Shown here: positions 31,996 through 40,522 of the stretch, one piece after another | How the letters are laid out: every line of letters starts with the position of its first letter | Position numbering within the stretch: the stretch's first letter is position 1 | Source of the DNA: Closterium sp. NIES-65 | Lineage: Eukaryota; Streptophyta; Zygnematophyceae; Desmidiales; Closteriaceae | DNA length: 64,000 nt | Reading direction: 5' to 3' | Assembly: GCA_948144175.1 (NCBI GenBank) | Contig: CANXME010000532.1 | Coordinates: 4,463,001 to 4,527,000, forward strand | Notes under the pieces: generated by a model | Seen by the model: the letters and a program-made list of their open reading frames with translations, nothing else | What the model was told of the DNA's origin: nothing | Databases searched by the model: none | Made by a program: the position numbers and the translations under genes

Positions 31996-34900
31996 TCAAG
32001 AGGAGAGCAAGTGAGGCAAGACAGGCACAAGACCCAACTGCGTGCAGCAACGCTGATGATCACAAGGCGCAAGTGCCTTGGTGAAGACATCAGCAGTGTT
32101 GGCCTCAGAGGCCACGTACGCAAGTCGCAGCTGTCCACGCTGCTGTAGCTCACGAGCAAGAAAGTAGCGAAGAGCAATGTGCTTCGTTCTGTGCTCCAGT
32201 CGCTGCTCTCGACACAAGGCCAGCATGGCCTTGTTGTCTACGTACAGGACTGGAGGAGAACGAGGCTGCTCTCCAAGGTCGGTCAGCAGGTAGGTGAGCC
32301 AGCGTAACTCCTGTGCAGCCATAGCCCCAGCGTAGATCTCAGCCTCACAACTGGAGCCGAGAACAGAAGACGAGCGGGTAGCCCGCCACGAGACAGAGCC
32401 GGAACCAAGGCTGAAGGTGTAACCCTGTGACGACCGCTGCGTAGCCTGGTCGTCAGCCCAAGAAGCGTCTGCGTGCCCAGTGAGGACCACTGGACTGCGC
32501 CCTCCAAGCACTAGCCCCATGCCCGACGTACTGCACAAGTAGCGCAACACCCTCTTCGCTGCAGCCATGTGCTCTGGTCGGTGTCTCCCAGGAGCAACAA
32601 AGCGTGCGAGAATGCTAAGAGGGTATGCGAGGTCAGGTCGTGTGCAGGTCATCAGGTACATGAGGCAGCCAACAAGCTCTGCAAACGGGCCACTCGACTC
32701 TACGGACTCATCCGAAGGCAGAGCTGAGAGCGAGTGGCGAGTAGGCAGAGGAGTGGCCTGAGGCGAGGTGTACGTGAAGCCGAAGCGCTGAAGGACCTGC
32801 TGCACCATGTGTGACTGAGTCAGGGTAATGGTGCGGCGTGCTCTGTCCCGGGTGATCTGCAAGCCAAGGTAGCTACGCAGTTCACCCAGGTCAGTGCACG
32901 TGTGTCTCTTCTGCAGCTCGGACTTCACGTGGGCGAGTCCAGCAGTGTCAGCTGTGGCAAAGACCAAGTCGTCGACGTACACGAGGATGTAGAACAGCGG
33001 CAGCGAGGTGTCGGTGCGCAGAAACAGCGACGGGTCGGCAGTAGAAGGAGCAAACCCAAGTGCCGCGAGCGTAGTCCTCAGTATGTCGTGCCACTCACGT
33101 GGTGCCTGGCGGAGACCGTAGACTGGACGCCGGAGACTCCACTGGGTACCAGGAGGGAAAGACCCAGTGAAGCCAGGTGGGCGACACAGCCAGATCTCCT
33201 CGTGCAGGCTGCCCTGCAAGAAAGCTGTGCTGAAGTCGAGAGAGTGGAGCTCGTAGTCACGGTGAGCAGCAACGTGCAGCAGAACCCGAAGAGTGGTCAT
33301 CTTCGGGGTGGGGGAGAAGGTCTGAAAGTAGTCAACCCCCTGCCGCTGACTGAAGCCACGAGCCACGTAACGCGCCTTGAAGACAGGCGGAGAACCCGGC
33401 GGCCGCTTCACCCTGAAAATCCACATGCCACTGACGATGTTCGCCCCAGGAGGGGGAACAGCGTCAACGTAGGTGCCTGTGGACTTCCAGGAAGCCATCT
33501 CTGCATCCATAGCTGCCTGCCACTGAGAGGAGTAGGGACCCTCTATCGCCTCCGCGTAAGAGCGCGGAGTCGGGATGTCTGGTGCATCCGGGTCTCCCTC
33601 AGGGGCTAGCAGTACAGACGCGAGACGAGGTGAAGCGGCGGCCAGACACTGGAACTCCTCCTGCCTGTCCTCAAGGACGTCCGTGCCAAGGGCACACTCA
33701 CCCCCGACGGACGGAGGACAGGCGGACTCAGACTCAGTGACAAGACGAGCAGCGTAGTCTAGACGACAGCGCGCAGCAAAGTCGACAAGCTCAGTGACAA
33801 GGGCAGACGCAGCAGACGACTCGAAGGAGGGGTCAGTGACAGCAGTAGCCAGGAGACGCGTGACAGTAGGACTGGCAGCACGAAGAGAGTCCGACTCCGG
33901 GTCGGCAAGAGCAGGAAGAGAGGAAGCAGGAGGAGAAGGCAAAGGGGCACGCAGAGGAGTAGTGGACGGACGCAGTGACATCCGGTGCGTGCCAGGGACA
34001 GGAGGAGGACGCTGACGCGACCCGCGACCACTAGCGCGCTCAGTACGAACAGGCGACACAGGACGAGACGCAGGCTCACGACGCTCAGTAAGACCTCCAG
34101 TCGGACCAGCGTAGGGAGAAGGAGCAGGCAAAGGGGAGGCAGGCTGTAGCTGTGGCTGTGACCGGACAGGCTGTGGACCCTCTAAGGGAGGAGGAGGAGG
34201 TGTAAGACCAAGAACCTGCTGCAGGAGCGGAACGAAGTACGGTCGGGGCCGCGCGGCGACGCTAGAAACAGCAGGAACAGCACCAGCAGCCCCGGCAGGA
34301 GCACCCACTCCAGCAGCACCTCCAGCAGCACCACCAGAAGCTCCAGAACCCCCAGCCGCAGCACCAGGAGCACTATCAGTCGGACCGCCAACGGCAGGCT
34401 CAGCGCCAACACCCTCAGCAGGACCAGCTCCAGGAGAACCCTCAGACCCTGCAGCTCCAGCACCCACAGTACGAGCACAGGCGGGGCGCGCGGCAGCAGT
34501 ACCCTCTGCAGCCGAAGAACCACCCGCACCAGCAGCACGCCTCCAGCGCCTGGCAAACCACTCACGCAGCTCCTGTGGGGAGAGTGGCTCCCGGCGAGAC
34601 GAAGCACCCCCAGGCACAGCACCCCCAGGCTCAGCAACCTCAGGCACAGCACCCCCAGGCGCAGCACCCCCAGGCTCAGCACCCCCAGGCACAGCACTCC
34701 CAGACTCGGCACCTCCAGGCTCAGCACCCCCAGGCACAGCACCCCCACGCTCAGCACCCCCAGGCTCAGCACCCCCAGACTCGGCACCTCCAGGCTCAGC
34801 ACCCCCAGACTCGGCACCTCCAGGCTCAGCACCCCCAGACTCCGCACCCCCAAGTCCAGCACCCCCAGGCTCAGCACCCCCAGCAGCACCAGAGTCACCA

Positions 34901-37900
34901 GTGACCTCGACAGGCTCGACCGCGTCTACCTGGGACACACCTGAAGGGGCAGGACCCTGAGGGGGGAGGGGGACTACCGGGGGGGGACCTGGTACCAAGA
35001 AGAGCGGGGGTGGGGGGAGGGACGGAGTGCGGTAGGGGAAGAGGCGGTAGTAGGGTACCGACTCGTCGAACGTGACGTCCTGGGAGGACAGAACACGTCG
35101 AGAGGTGGGGTGGTAAAACTGCCACCCAGGGGCGTCGGGGGGGAACCCCAGGAAGACGCAGGGAGAAGCACGAGGGGACAGCTTGTCCGCAGACAGGTCG
35201 CGAACAAACGCCCGGGATCCCCAGACCCGGAACGCCGACGCATCGCCAACCTTCCCCGTCCACAGCAGGGCTGGGGAGGTCTCCGGTCGAGAGACCCTGG
35301 GGTGGAGGTTGATCTGGTGCGCAGCGTAACTGACCGCAAACGGCCACAGAAAATGGGGAGCAGCCGCATGCATCATGGACGTACGAGCGACGTCCATGAC
35401 CATGCCAATGCGGCGCTCAGCAATCCCATTCTGCTGTGGTGAGTCCGGAAGCGTGAAGGTCTGACGGATGCCTCGCGCACGACAGTAGGCACTCAGGAGG
35501 CCAGAGGAGAACTCTCCGCCTCTGTCCGAGTGCAGACGCAAAACAGGGAAGTCAGAGCCAAAGCTCCTCCGAAGCTGGAGACGAGCTGCGCCGATCCAGT
35601 CGATCAACACCTCAGTGACCTCACCCTTGCTGCGCAAGGGGAAGACTGTGGTGTAACGCGAGTAGTCGTCAACCACCAGCAGGAAGTAGCGCTCCTGACC
35701 CTGTCCACGGACGCGGGCTGGGCCCCACACGTCCATGTGAAGCGTCTGCAACGGGGCCTCTGTCGGAGGAAACTGGGAGGAGTGAGGGGCAGCACGCTGG
35801 CGCCCCTCGACACAGGGGACACAGGTGGGGCCAGGGCCCGGAGGAAGGGGAGGGAGAGACCGGGGAAGACCAGACACAAGGACTCGCGAGGCCATGCCTC
35901 TGAGCCGAAGCAGAGAGGGGTGGCCAAGGCGGTGGTGCCAGAGGAGGGTCTCGTGAGACAGACGACGACACGAGCAGGGGGCAGACTCAGGACCAGACCT
36001 GGACGCTGCAGCAAACACCTGACCAGACGAAGGGACCCTACCAGACTCAGCACCTGGAGGAGAAGCAGTGGTCAGTGTGTAGAGGCTCGACCCTGGCGGA
36101 CGTGTAAACGTAGCCAGGTGGCGACCTGTATCCGCCTCCGTGCAGTGGGTCACCCGCTGACGAGCAGGGGTGAACTGGTGGACACCCGGATCCTGGAGGT
36201 CAGCACCACTCACCAAGTTCGTCGAGAACGAGGGGAGGTAGAGACCAGTCAGGGTGCCAGAGGGGGCCGCCGGACACGGGAGGACAGTGGAGAAGCGAGA
36301 CAGGACAGGCCCCCCAGAGGGGTCAGCCAGGGACACCGCAACCGGCCGACTCAGCGGCGTGAGAGTGGTGCGGTCCCTAAAGAAGGAGCGAGACGCTCCA
36401 GAGTCAAGGGTGAAGGTGTGAGAGGCCGAAGCCGACACAGTACCTGAGAGGGCAGACTCACCAGTACCTGAGAGCACAGACGCACTGGCACCTAGAGCAG
36501 CAGCCTCACTAGTACCTGACGCGGCAGTACCAATGCCCGGGTCGGGCGGGAAACACCGGTAACAGTCATCCTCATCACTACCAGTCACAGCATACATAGC
36601 AGAGAGAATAGCATCAAAATCAAGATCATAAATAGCTACACCAGCCCTAGACAGCTCTCCCCAGCGGGGGATCTCAGCGGCCTCCGGAAACTGCTGACGC
36701 CAGGCGTCGGTCAGGCGGCCAAAGCAGCGGCGGGCTGTGTGGGCGCCTCCACACCTCTCCCCTGCACGGTCACCTGTGCGAAGAACGTAGGGGCAGGGAC
36801 CAAGCGCACCACCACGCTGACGCTGCAAGTACCACTCACGAAGCTGCTGAGGGCCGGGGACGGTGCGAGAGCGCTGCTGCTGCTGTGGCTGCTGCTGCGG
36901 CTGCTGCTGCTGCTGCTGCTGCTGGCGCTGACCACCCCCAGAGCTGCTCCGCTGGGACGAGCCACTCCGACCCCCGCCTCCACCGCCACCCCCGCCTCCA
37001 CCGCCAACCCCGTCTCCACCGCCACCTCCCCCACCAGGACCGTCGCTCCCACCGCTCCCACCGCCTCCTCCGCTACCACCTCCGCCGCCACCTCCGCCTC
37101 CACCGCCGCCACCAGTACCTCCACTCCCGCCACCACCCCCACCGCCACCCCCACTCCCCCCGCCACCCCCACCGCCTCCTCCACCGCCCCCTCTAGCTCC
37201 ACCCGCTCCCTTGCCCCCTTTGCCCTTGCCAGAGCGGCGTCTGCCGCTGGGGGCAGACGCCGCGCCGACCGACTCAAAACCAGTGAGGTCGGCCGCAGCG
37301 GCAGAGGCGACAGAGGGCAGCAGGGGGGAAGGACCACACCCCTCAAAGATGGGGGTGCGAGGGTCACCCCGAGAGGCCCCTACAGCGACAATACTCTTCT
37401 CAGCCGCTAGCAGGGACTCCTCAAGGAGATCGACAGTGAGACTGGTGGGACAGACAGAGAGAAACTGGTCCCTAACGGCACGAAGGGACTCAGGGAGACG
37501 GGTGACGAGAAAGTAGAGAGTGATGTACATGGGAGGAGGGTTCGCAGCGCGGAACTCAGCAGGAAGGGCAGCGCGGTAGCGGGTGTCACTAGCACGGAGG
37601 TGGGTAACGAGGTCAGCAACAGTGGGAAAGGAGGCGAGGTCAGGGAAGAGAAACGGTAGCATGAGGCGGCTAAGGGTAGCGGAGGAAGGGGAGGAGTAGC
37701 GTGCAACTACAGCGTCGTACAAGGCCTGAGCGGTCTTGCACTGACTAAAGTGGGCACGCTCAGAGGAAGGGAGGTGGCGACGCACAGCAAGACGTGCAGC
37801 AGCATCGCGGGTCGCCCACTTGGAGCGAACGGCAGAGTCAGCATCAGCAGGTGGGGCAGGGACAGCGCCAGAGACAAAGTCAAAGAGAGAGACCTCATCT

Positions 37901-38001
37901 ATCGCATCACATAGTAAGTACAGCTGCAGGTCTTCAATCCAGACGGCAAAGTCAATGGCCCTCCCCTCAGCGTCAAAAGTAAGGACATTGGGGGTGGCCA
38001 T
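31996..38001 (-). CDS. Ty1/copia Gag-Pol polyprotein, intact (about 2001 residues)
   Basis: Start chosen at ATG 38001 (MATPNVLTFDAEG), matching the Gag start of every sibling; the frame stays open to 38538 but that is leader. Gag occupies about residues 1-290, then a Gly-rich tail, a Gln run, and an expanded zinc knuckle C-x13-C-x3-H-x4-C near residue 400. Protease FTLDSGASRSFF is near 535. Integrase has WHHRLGHPSLLRL (about 690), CVPCVEG, MDVWGPARV, HSDRGGEFSS and QQNGIAERR (about 860). A Gly-Gly-Ala-Glu-Pro repeat is near 1040-1130. RT has VSGMWIFRVKR, GLRQAPREW and FYILVYVDDLVF (about 1672). RNase H has DASWADD, SCEAEIYA, VDNKAML and ADVFTKAL. The stop is TGA. All catalytic motifs look intact. 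Gag and Pol share one frame, so their ratio must be set after translation or by RNA processing. Confidence 0.95.
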   Translation of the reverse strand: MATPNVLTFDAEGRAIDFAVWIEDLQLYLLCDAIDEVSLFDFVSGAVPAPPADADSAVRSKWATRDAAARLAVRRHLPSSERAHFSQCKTAQALYDAVVARYSSPSSATLSRLMLPFLFPDLASFPTVADLVTHLRASDTRYRAALPAEFRAANPPPMYITLYFLVTRLPESLRAVRDQFLSVCPTSLTVDLLEESLLAAEKSIVAVGASRGDPRTPIFEGCGPSPLLPSVASAAAADLTGFESVGAASAPSGRRRSGKGKGGKGAGGARGGGGGGGGGGGGSGGGGGGGGGSGGTGGGGGGGGGGGGGSGGGGGSGGSDGPGGGGGGGDGVGGGGGGGGGGGGRSGSSQRSSSGGGQRQQQQQQQQPQQQPQQQQRSRTVPGPQQLREWYLQRQRGGALGPCPYVLRTGDRAGERCGGAHTARRCFGRLTDAWRQQFPEAAEIPRWGELSRAGVAIYDLDFDAILSAMYAVTGSDEDDCYRCFPPDPGIGTAASGTSEAAALGASASVLSGTGESALSGTVSASASHTFTLDSGASRSFFRDRTTLTPLSRPVAVSLADPSGGPVLSRFSTVLPCPAAPSGTLTGLYLPSFSTNLVSGADLQDPGVHQFTPARQRVTHCTEADTGRHLATFTRPPGSSLYTLTTASPPGAESGRVPSSGQVFAAASRSGPESAPCSCRRLSHETLLWHHRLGHPSLLRLRGMASRVLVSGLPRSLPPLPPGPGPTCVPCVEGRQRAAPHSSQFPPTEAPLQTLHMDVWGPARVRGQGQERYFLLVVDDYSRYTTVFPLRSKGEVTEVLIDWIGAARLQLRRSFGSDFPVLRLHSDRGGEFSSGLLSAYCRARGIRQTFTLPDSPQQNGIAERRIGMVMDVARTSMMHAAAPHFLWPFAVSYAAHQINLHPRVSRPETSPALLWTGKVGDASAFRVWGSRAFVRDLSADKLSPRASPCVFLGFPPDAPGWQFYHPTSRRVLSSQDVTFDESVPYYRLFPYRTPSLPPPPLFLVPGPPPVVPLPPQGPAPSGVSQVDAVEPVEVTGDSGAAGGAEPGGAGLGGAESGGAEPGGAESGGAEPGGAESGGAEPGGAERGGAVPGGAEPGGAESGSAVPGGAEPGGAAPGGAVPEVAEPGGAVPGGASSRREPLSPQELREWFARRWRRAAGAGGSSAAEGTAAARPACARTVGAGAAGSEGSPGAGPAEGVGAEPAVGGPTDSAPGAAAGGSGASGGAAGGAAGVGAPAGAAGAVPAVSSVAARPRPYFVPLLQQVLGLTPPPPPLEGPQPVRSQPQLQPASPLPAPSPYAGPTGGLTERREPASRPVSPVRTERASGRGSRQRPPPVPGTHRMSLRPSTTPLRAPLPSPPASSLPALADPESDSLRAASPTVTRLLATAVTDPSFESSAASALVTELVDFAARCRLDYAARLVTESESACPPSVGGECALGTDVLEDRQEEFQCLAAASPRLASVLLAPEGDPDAPDIPTPRSYAEAIEGPYSSQWQAAMDAEMASWKSTGTYVDAVPPPGANIVSGMWIFRVKRPPGSPPVFKARYVARGFSQRQGVDYFQTFSPTPKMTTLRVLLHVAAHRDYELHSLDFSTAFLQGSLHEEIWLCRPPGFTGSFPPGTQWSLRRPVYGLRQAPREWHDILRTTLAALGFAPSTADPSLFLRTDTSLPLFYILVYVDDLVFATADTAGLAHVKSELQKRHTCTDLGELRSYLGLQITRDRARRTITLTQSHMVQQVLQRFGFTYTSPQATPLPTRHSLSALPSDESVESSGPFAELVGCLMYLMTCTRPDLAYPLSILARFVAPGRHRPEHMAAAKRVLRYLCSTSGMGLVLGGRSPVVLTGHADASWADDQATQRSSQGYTFSLGSGSVSWRATRSSSVLGSSCEAEIYAGAMAAQELRWLTYLLTDLGEQPRSPPVLYVDNKAMLALCREQRLEHRTKHIALRYFLARELQQRGQLRLAYVASEANTADVFTKALAPCDHQRCCTQLGLVPVLPHLLSS

Positions 38002-38999
38002 GGCAGCAGCTGAAAGTCTCACCGGGCTGGGAGAGTCGGGTAGTGCAGCAGCAGAGGAACACAGCTCAGGAACAGCGGCACGGCTCGGGCGGCTCGGGTT
38101 GCTGGGGCGGCGCGGGCGGCTCGGGCGGCTCGGGCGGCTCGGGCGGCTCGGGCGGCTGGGGCGGCTCAGGCGGCTCGCGCGGCTCGGGCGGCTCGGGCGG
38201 CTCGGGCGGCTTGGGTTGCTGGGGCGGCGCGGGCGGCTCGGGCGGCTCGGGCTGCTGGGCTGTACGGGCGGCTCGTGCGGCGCTGGTGTCGCGACGGGCG
38301 GCTCACTGGCGGCTCGCGGGCGGCTGCACAGGCGGCTCAGGGACGGCGGCGCGGGCGGCTCAGGGAGCTCACGGGCGGCTGCGACGGGCGGCTTGCGGGC
38401 GTCGGGCGCTAGGGCGTTGGGGCGACGGCGGGCGGCGCTCAGGCGTTCGGGCGGGCGGCCGTAAGGGTGAAAGGGCGGGCGGCGCTCGGGCGCTAGGGCG
38501 GGCGGCCGGCCGTCAGGGCGCTCGGGCGAGTGGCGCACGGGCGCTAGGGCGGGCGGCCGTCAGGGCGCTAGAGCGAGCGGCGCTCGGGCGCTAGGGCGGG
38601 CGGCCGTCAGGGCTCTAGGGCGGGCGGCGCTCGGGCGCTAGGGCGGGCGGCGCTCGGGCGCTAGGGCGGGCGGCGCTCTGGCGCTAGGGCGGGCGGCGCT
38701 CGGGCGCTGGGGCGGGCGGCCGTCAGGGCGCTAGGGCGGGCGGCCGTCAGGGCGCTAGGGCGGTTGGCGCTCGGGCGCTAGGGCGGACGGCCGTCAGGGC
38801 GCTAGGGCGGGCGGCCGTCAGGGCGCTAGGGCGGGCGGCCGTTAGGGCACTAGGGCGGGCGGCCGTAAGAGGAGGGAGCAGCGGGAGTGCGACGGTAGGG
38901 GCGACACGCAGGGTCGCTAAAAAAAAAGAACGCGCGCCTCGGGGCGCGCTTCGGTGGGCCCTAGGAACAGTCCCTAGGAGGGGACCTGCTCTGATTCCA
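38002..38999 (-). repeat. 5' leader of element F: CGGGCGGC array and primer site
   Basis: GGCGGCTCGG blocks at 38085-38260 are followed by a tandem array of GGGCGCTAGGGCGGGCGGCC at about 38450-38870, unit roughly 20-34 bases. Then GGGCCC at 38956-38961, the hairpin GTCCC...GGGAC at 38970-38985 and the primer site (minus-strand TGGAATCAGAGCAGGTCC, 38982-38999), which matches initiator tRNA-Met better than the sites of B-D. The leader is about 1 kb, long for a 131-bp-LTR element. Confidence 0.87.
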
Positions 39000-39130
39000 T
39001 GAGAAGAATTGAACGAGAATGAAATGAGTATGAACGAAGTGGGTACAAATAGGAAACCCTAATTGTGTTGTACCCCCTATGGGATACCCCACTATAGCCT
39101 ACACAAACAAGTAAGCTATATGTTCTGACA
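39000..39130 (-). repeat. 5' LTR of element F
   Basis: 131 bp, TGAGAAGAAT to TTCTGACA, flanked on the right by the target copy CTGTG (39131-39135). Confidence 0.96.
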
Positions 39131-39135
39131 CTGTG

Positions 39136-39335
39136 AAGCCTGCAAAGTATGCTTGTCTTCATGGACTAACAAAACACATCAGGCCTAATTGGCATTGGGT
39201 GAGGAGGCTCCTCAACAAGGAGGTGCGGTTGGAGATGGAGAAGACCCAGCAGTAGGCTGCAGATATCTTCACCAAGCGCCGGGCTAAACCTGAGCATTGG
39301 AAGGGAATGAAGCTTGCTGGGATGAGTGCGCATTG
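39136..39335 (+). pseudogene. Tnt1-type copia element E2, part 2 (RNase H end)
   Basis: Directly behind the target duplication the RNase H of E2 resumes: AKYACLHGLTKHIRPNWHWV, RRLLNKEVRLEMEKTQQ, AADIFTKRRAKPEHWKGM, ending in TGA near 39334. An in-frame TAG interrupts it. This is the classical C-terminus of copia RNase H (TKHI, ADIFTK). No 3' LTR of E2 can be recognised because its 5' end is missing for comparison. Confidence 0.88.
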
Positions 39336-40172
39336 AAGGTGCATGCTTGAGCTATGGCATGTAAAATGATGGTTGGCAGCCAGAAGGGTAGTTTGTTGTG
39401 TGATGCTATCATTTGCATTCACATATGTCTGCCTTCCATCCTATCTTTCTACATTGCATGCGTGGTGTGCGCGTGCGTGAAAGGCTTTGCGTTTTGGCAT
39501 GATTTGGACTTTGTGAGTATGTGCGAATTTTATTTTGTCTGAGCAGATATTAGAAACGACTTCTCTGCTCAAGAGCTTTCCGGGGAACCAAGAACCGCCT
39601 CAATCGGAGCACAACTCAGAAAGTTATGAACGGTTGAAGTAAGTATGCTTTTGATATTTGGTTGTGGTGACTATGGGAATTTGAGGGGTGACCTATGTGG
39701 AGTAGGGACTATTGGGGGTTGGGAAATTCGTCACCTTCAGTGCAGTTGCTGCCAAGTGGTTGGGAGAAGCCAAACCAAGTTGGCAAGTGTGACCAATTTG
39801 GGGGTGGTGGATGGCATGGGTTGGGAAATGACAAAAGTAAAAAGGGGGTTCCTATAGCGAGGGGATTTGGTGTGGTTACGAGGTTTCCTTGGCTGGGGAC
39901 CTTCCCTCTCGTCCTCCTTATCCTTTCCCACGTGGATTTTTGCTACTCTAATTCCATGTGTGGTTCTTGGTTGAACAATTGTGATTGAGTTGTGGTTCTT
40001 GGTTGAACAATTGTGATTGAGTTAAGTTTCGGCTCCAGCATACCCCCTAGTGTGCCGAAGTTTATAGCTCGAGTTCTTACTTCACCTCTTGATACGATTC
40101 AAAAATGGGAATTGTAGCCACGGTCTAGAGCTACAACATATATAAATTTGATGAAGTTCTAACGGTGCATTT
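39336..40172. other. Intergenic sequence with a 32-bp tandem duplication
   Basis: No gene is recognised. A perfect 32-base direct duplication lies at 39959-39990 and 39991-40022. About 40115-40166 (TAGAGCTACAACATATATAAA...TTCTAAC) resembles the end of a copia LTR and may be a scrap of another copy. Confidence 0.6.
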
Positions 40173-40305
40173 TGTCAGAAAGTAGGAATCAAGAATGACT
40201 AGAATGACAACAGTACAGGGTTTGTATATGCAACATCTAAGTGGGCAGTACCCCATAAGAAGTGCCCCACTACAGCCTAGAGCATATAAATGCATAATTC
40301 TAACA
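40173..40305 (-). repeat. 3' LTR of element G
   Basis: TGTCAGAAAG to AATTCTAACA, with the family block AGTGCCCCACTACAGCCTA. The matching 5' LTR is absent. Confidence 0.82.
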
Positions 40306-40522
40306 CATCCCCATAGGCAAAGTGGGGGACAAGCAAGAGACCAAGGCAAGGTCAAGCTCAGGGTGGATCACAACCTCACCACGCAGTCTGAGCACAAGCA
40401 AATGGCCACAAGGCCAGTTCACATGCAGAGTTATATATAAAGAAGAACAAGCAGTACAGTGATCACAACCTAGCAAGAGTAAGCATGCATGTATAAGTAT
40501 ATAGATCACAGTACAACCAAAG

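Larger units (their letters stand above)
31653..39130 (-). mobile_element. Intact, young Ty1/copia element F
   Basis: 131-bp LTRs (31653-31783 and 39000-39130) differ at a single base by eye. The target duplication CTGTG (31648-31652 and 39131-39135) is perfect, and the interrupted RNase H of E2 continues in frame on the other side. The element is 7478 bp with primer site, leader array, one uninterrupted gag-pol frame and purine tract. It has every part needed for autonomous copying, and its youth makes it the reference copy for the family here. Confidence 0.97.

Noticed and set aside
38002-38538. 179-codon N-terminal extension of the F polyprotein
   Set aside because: It is repeat-derived leader in frame with Gag; the siblings do not share it, and ATG 38001 aligns with their Gag starts.
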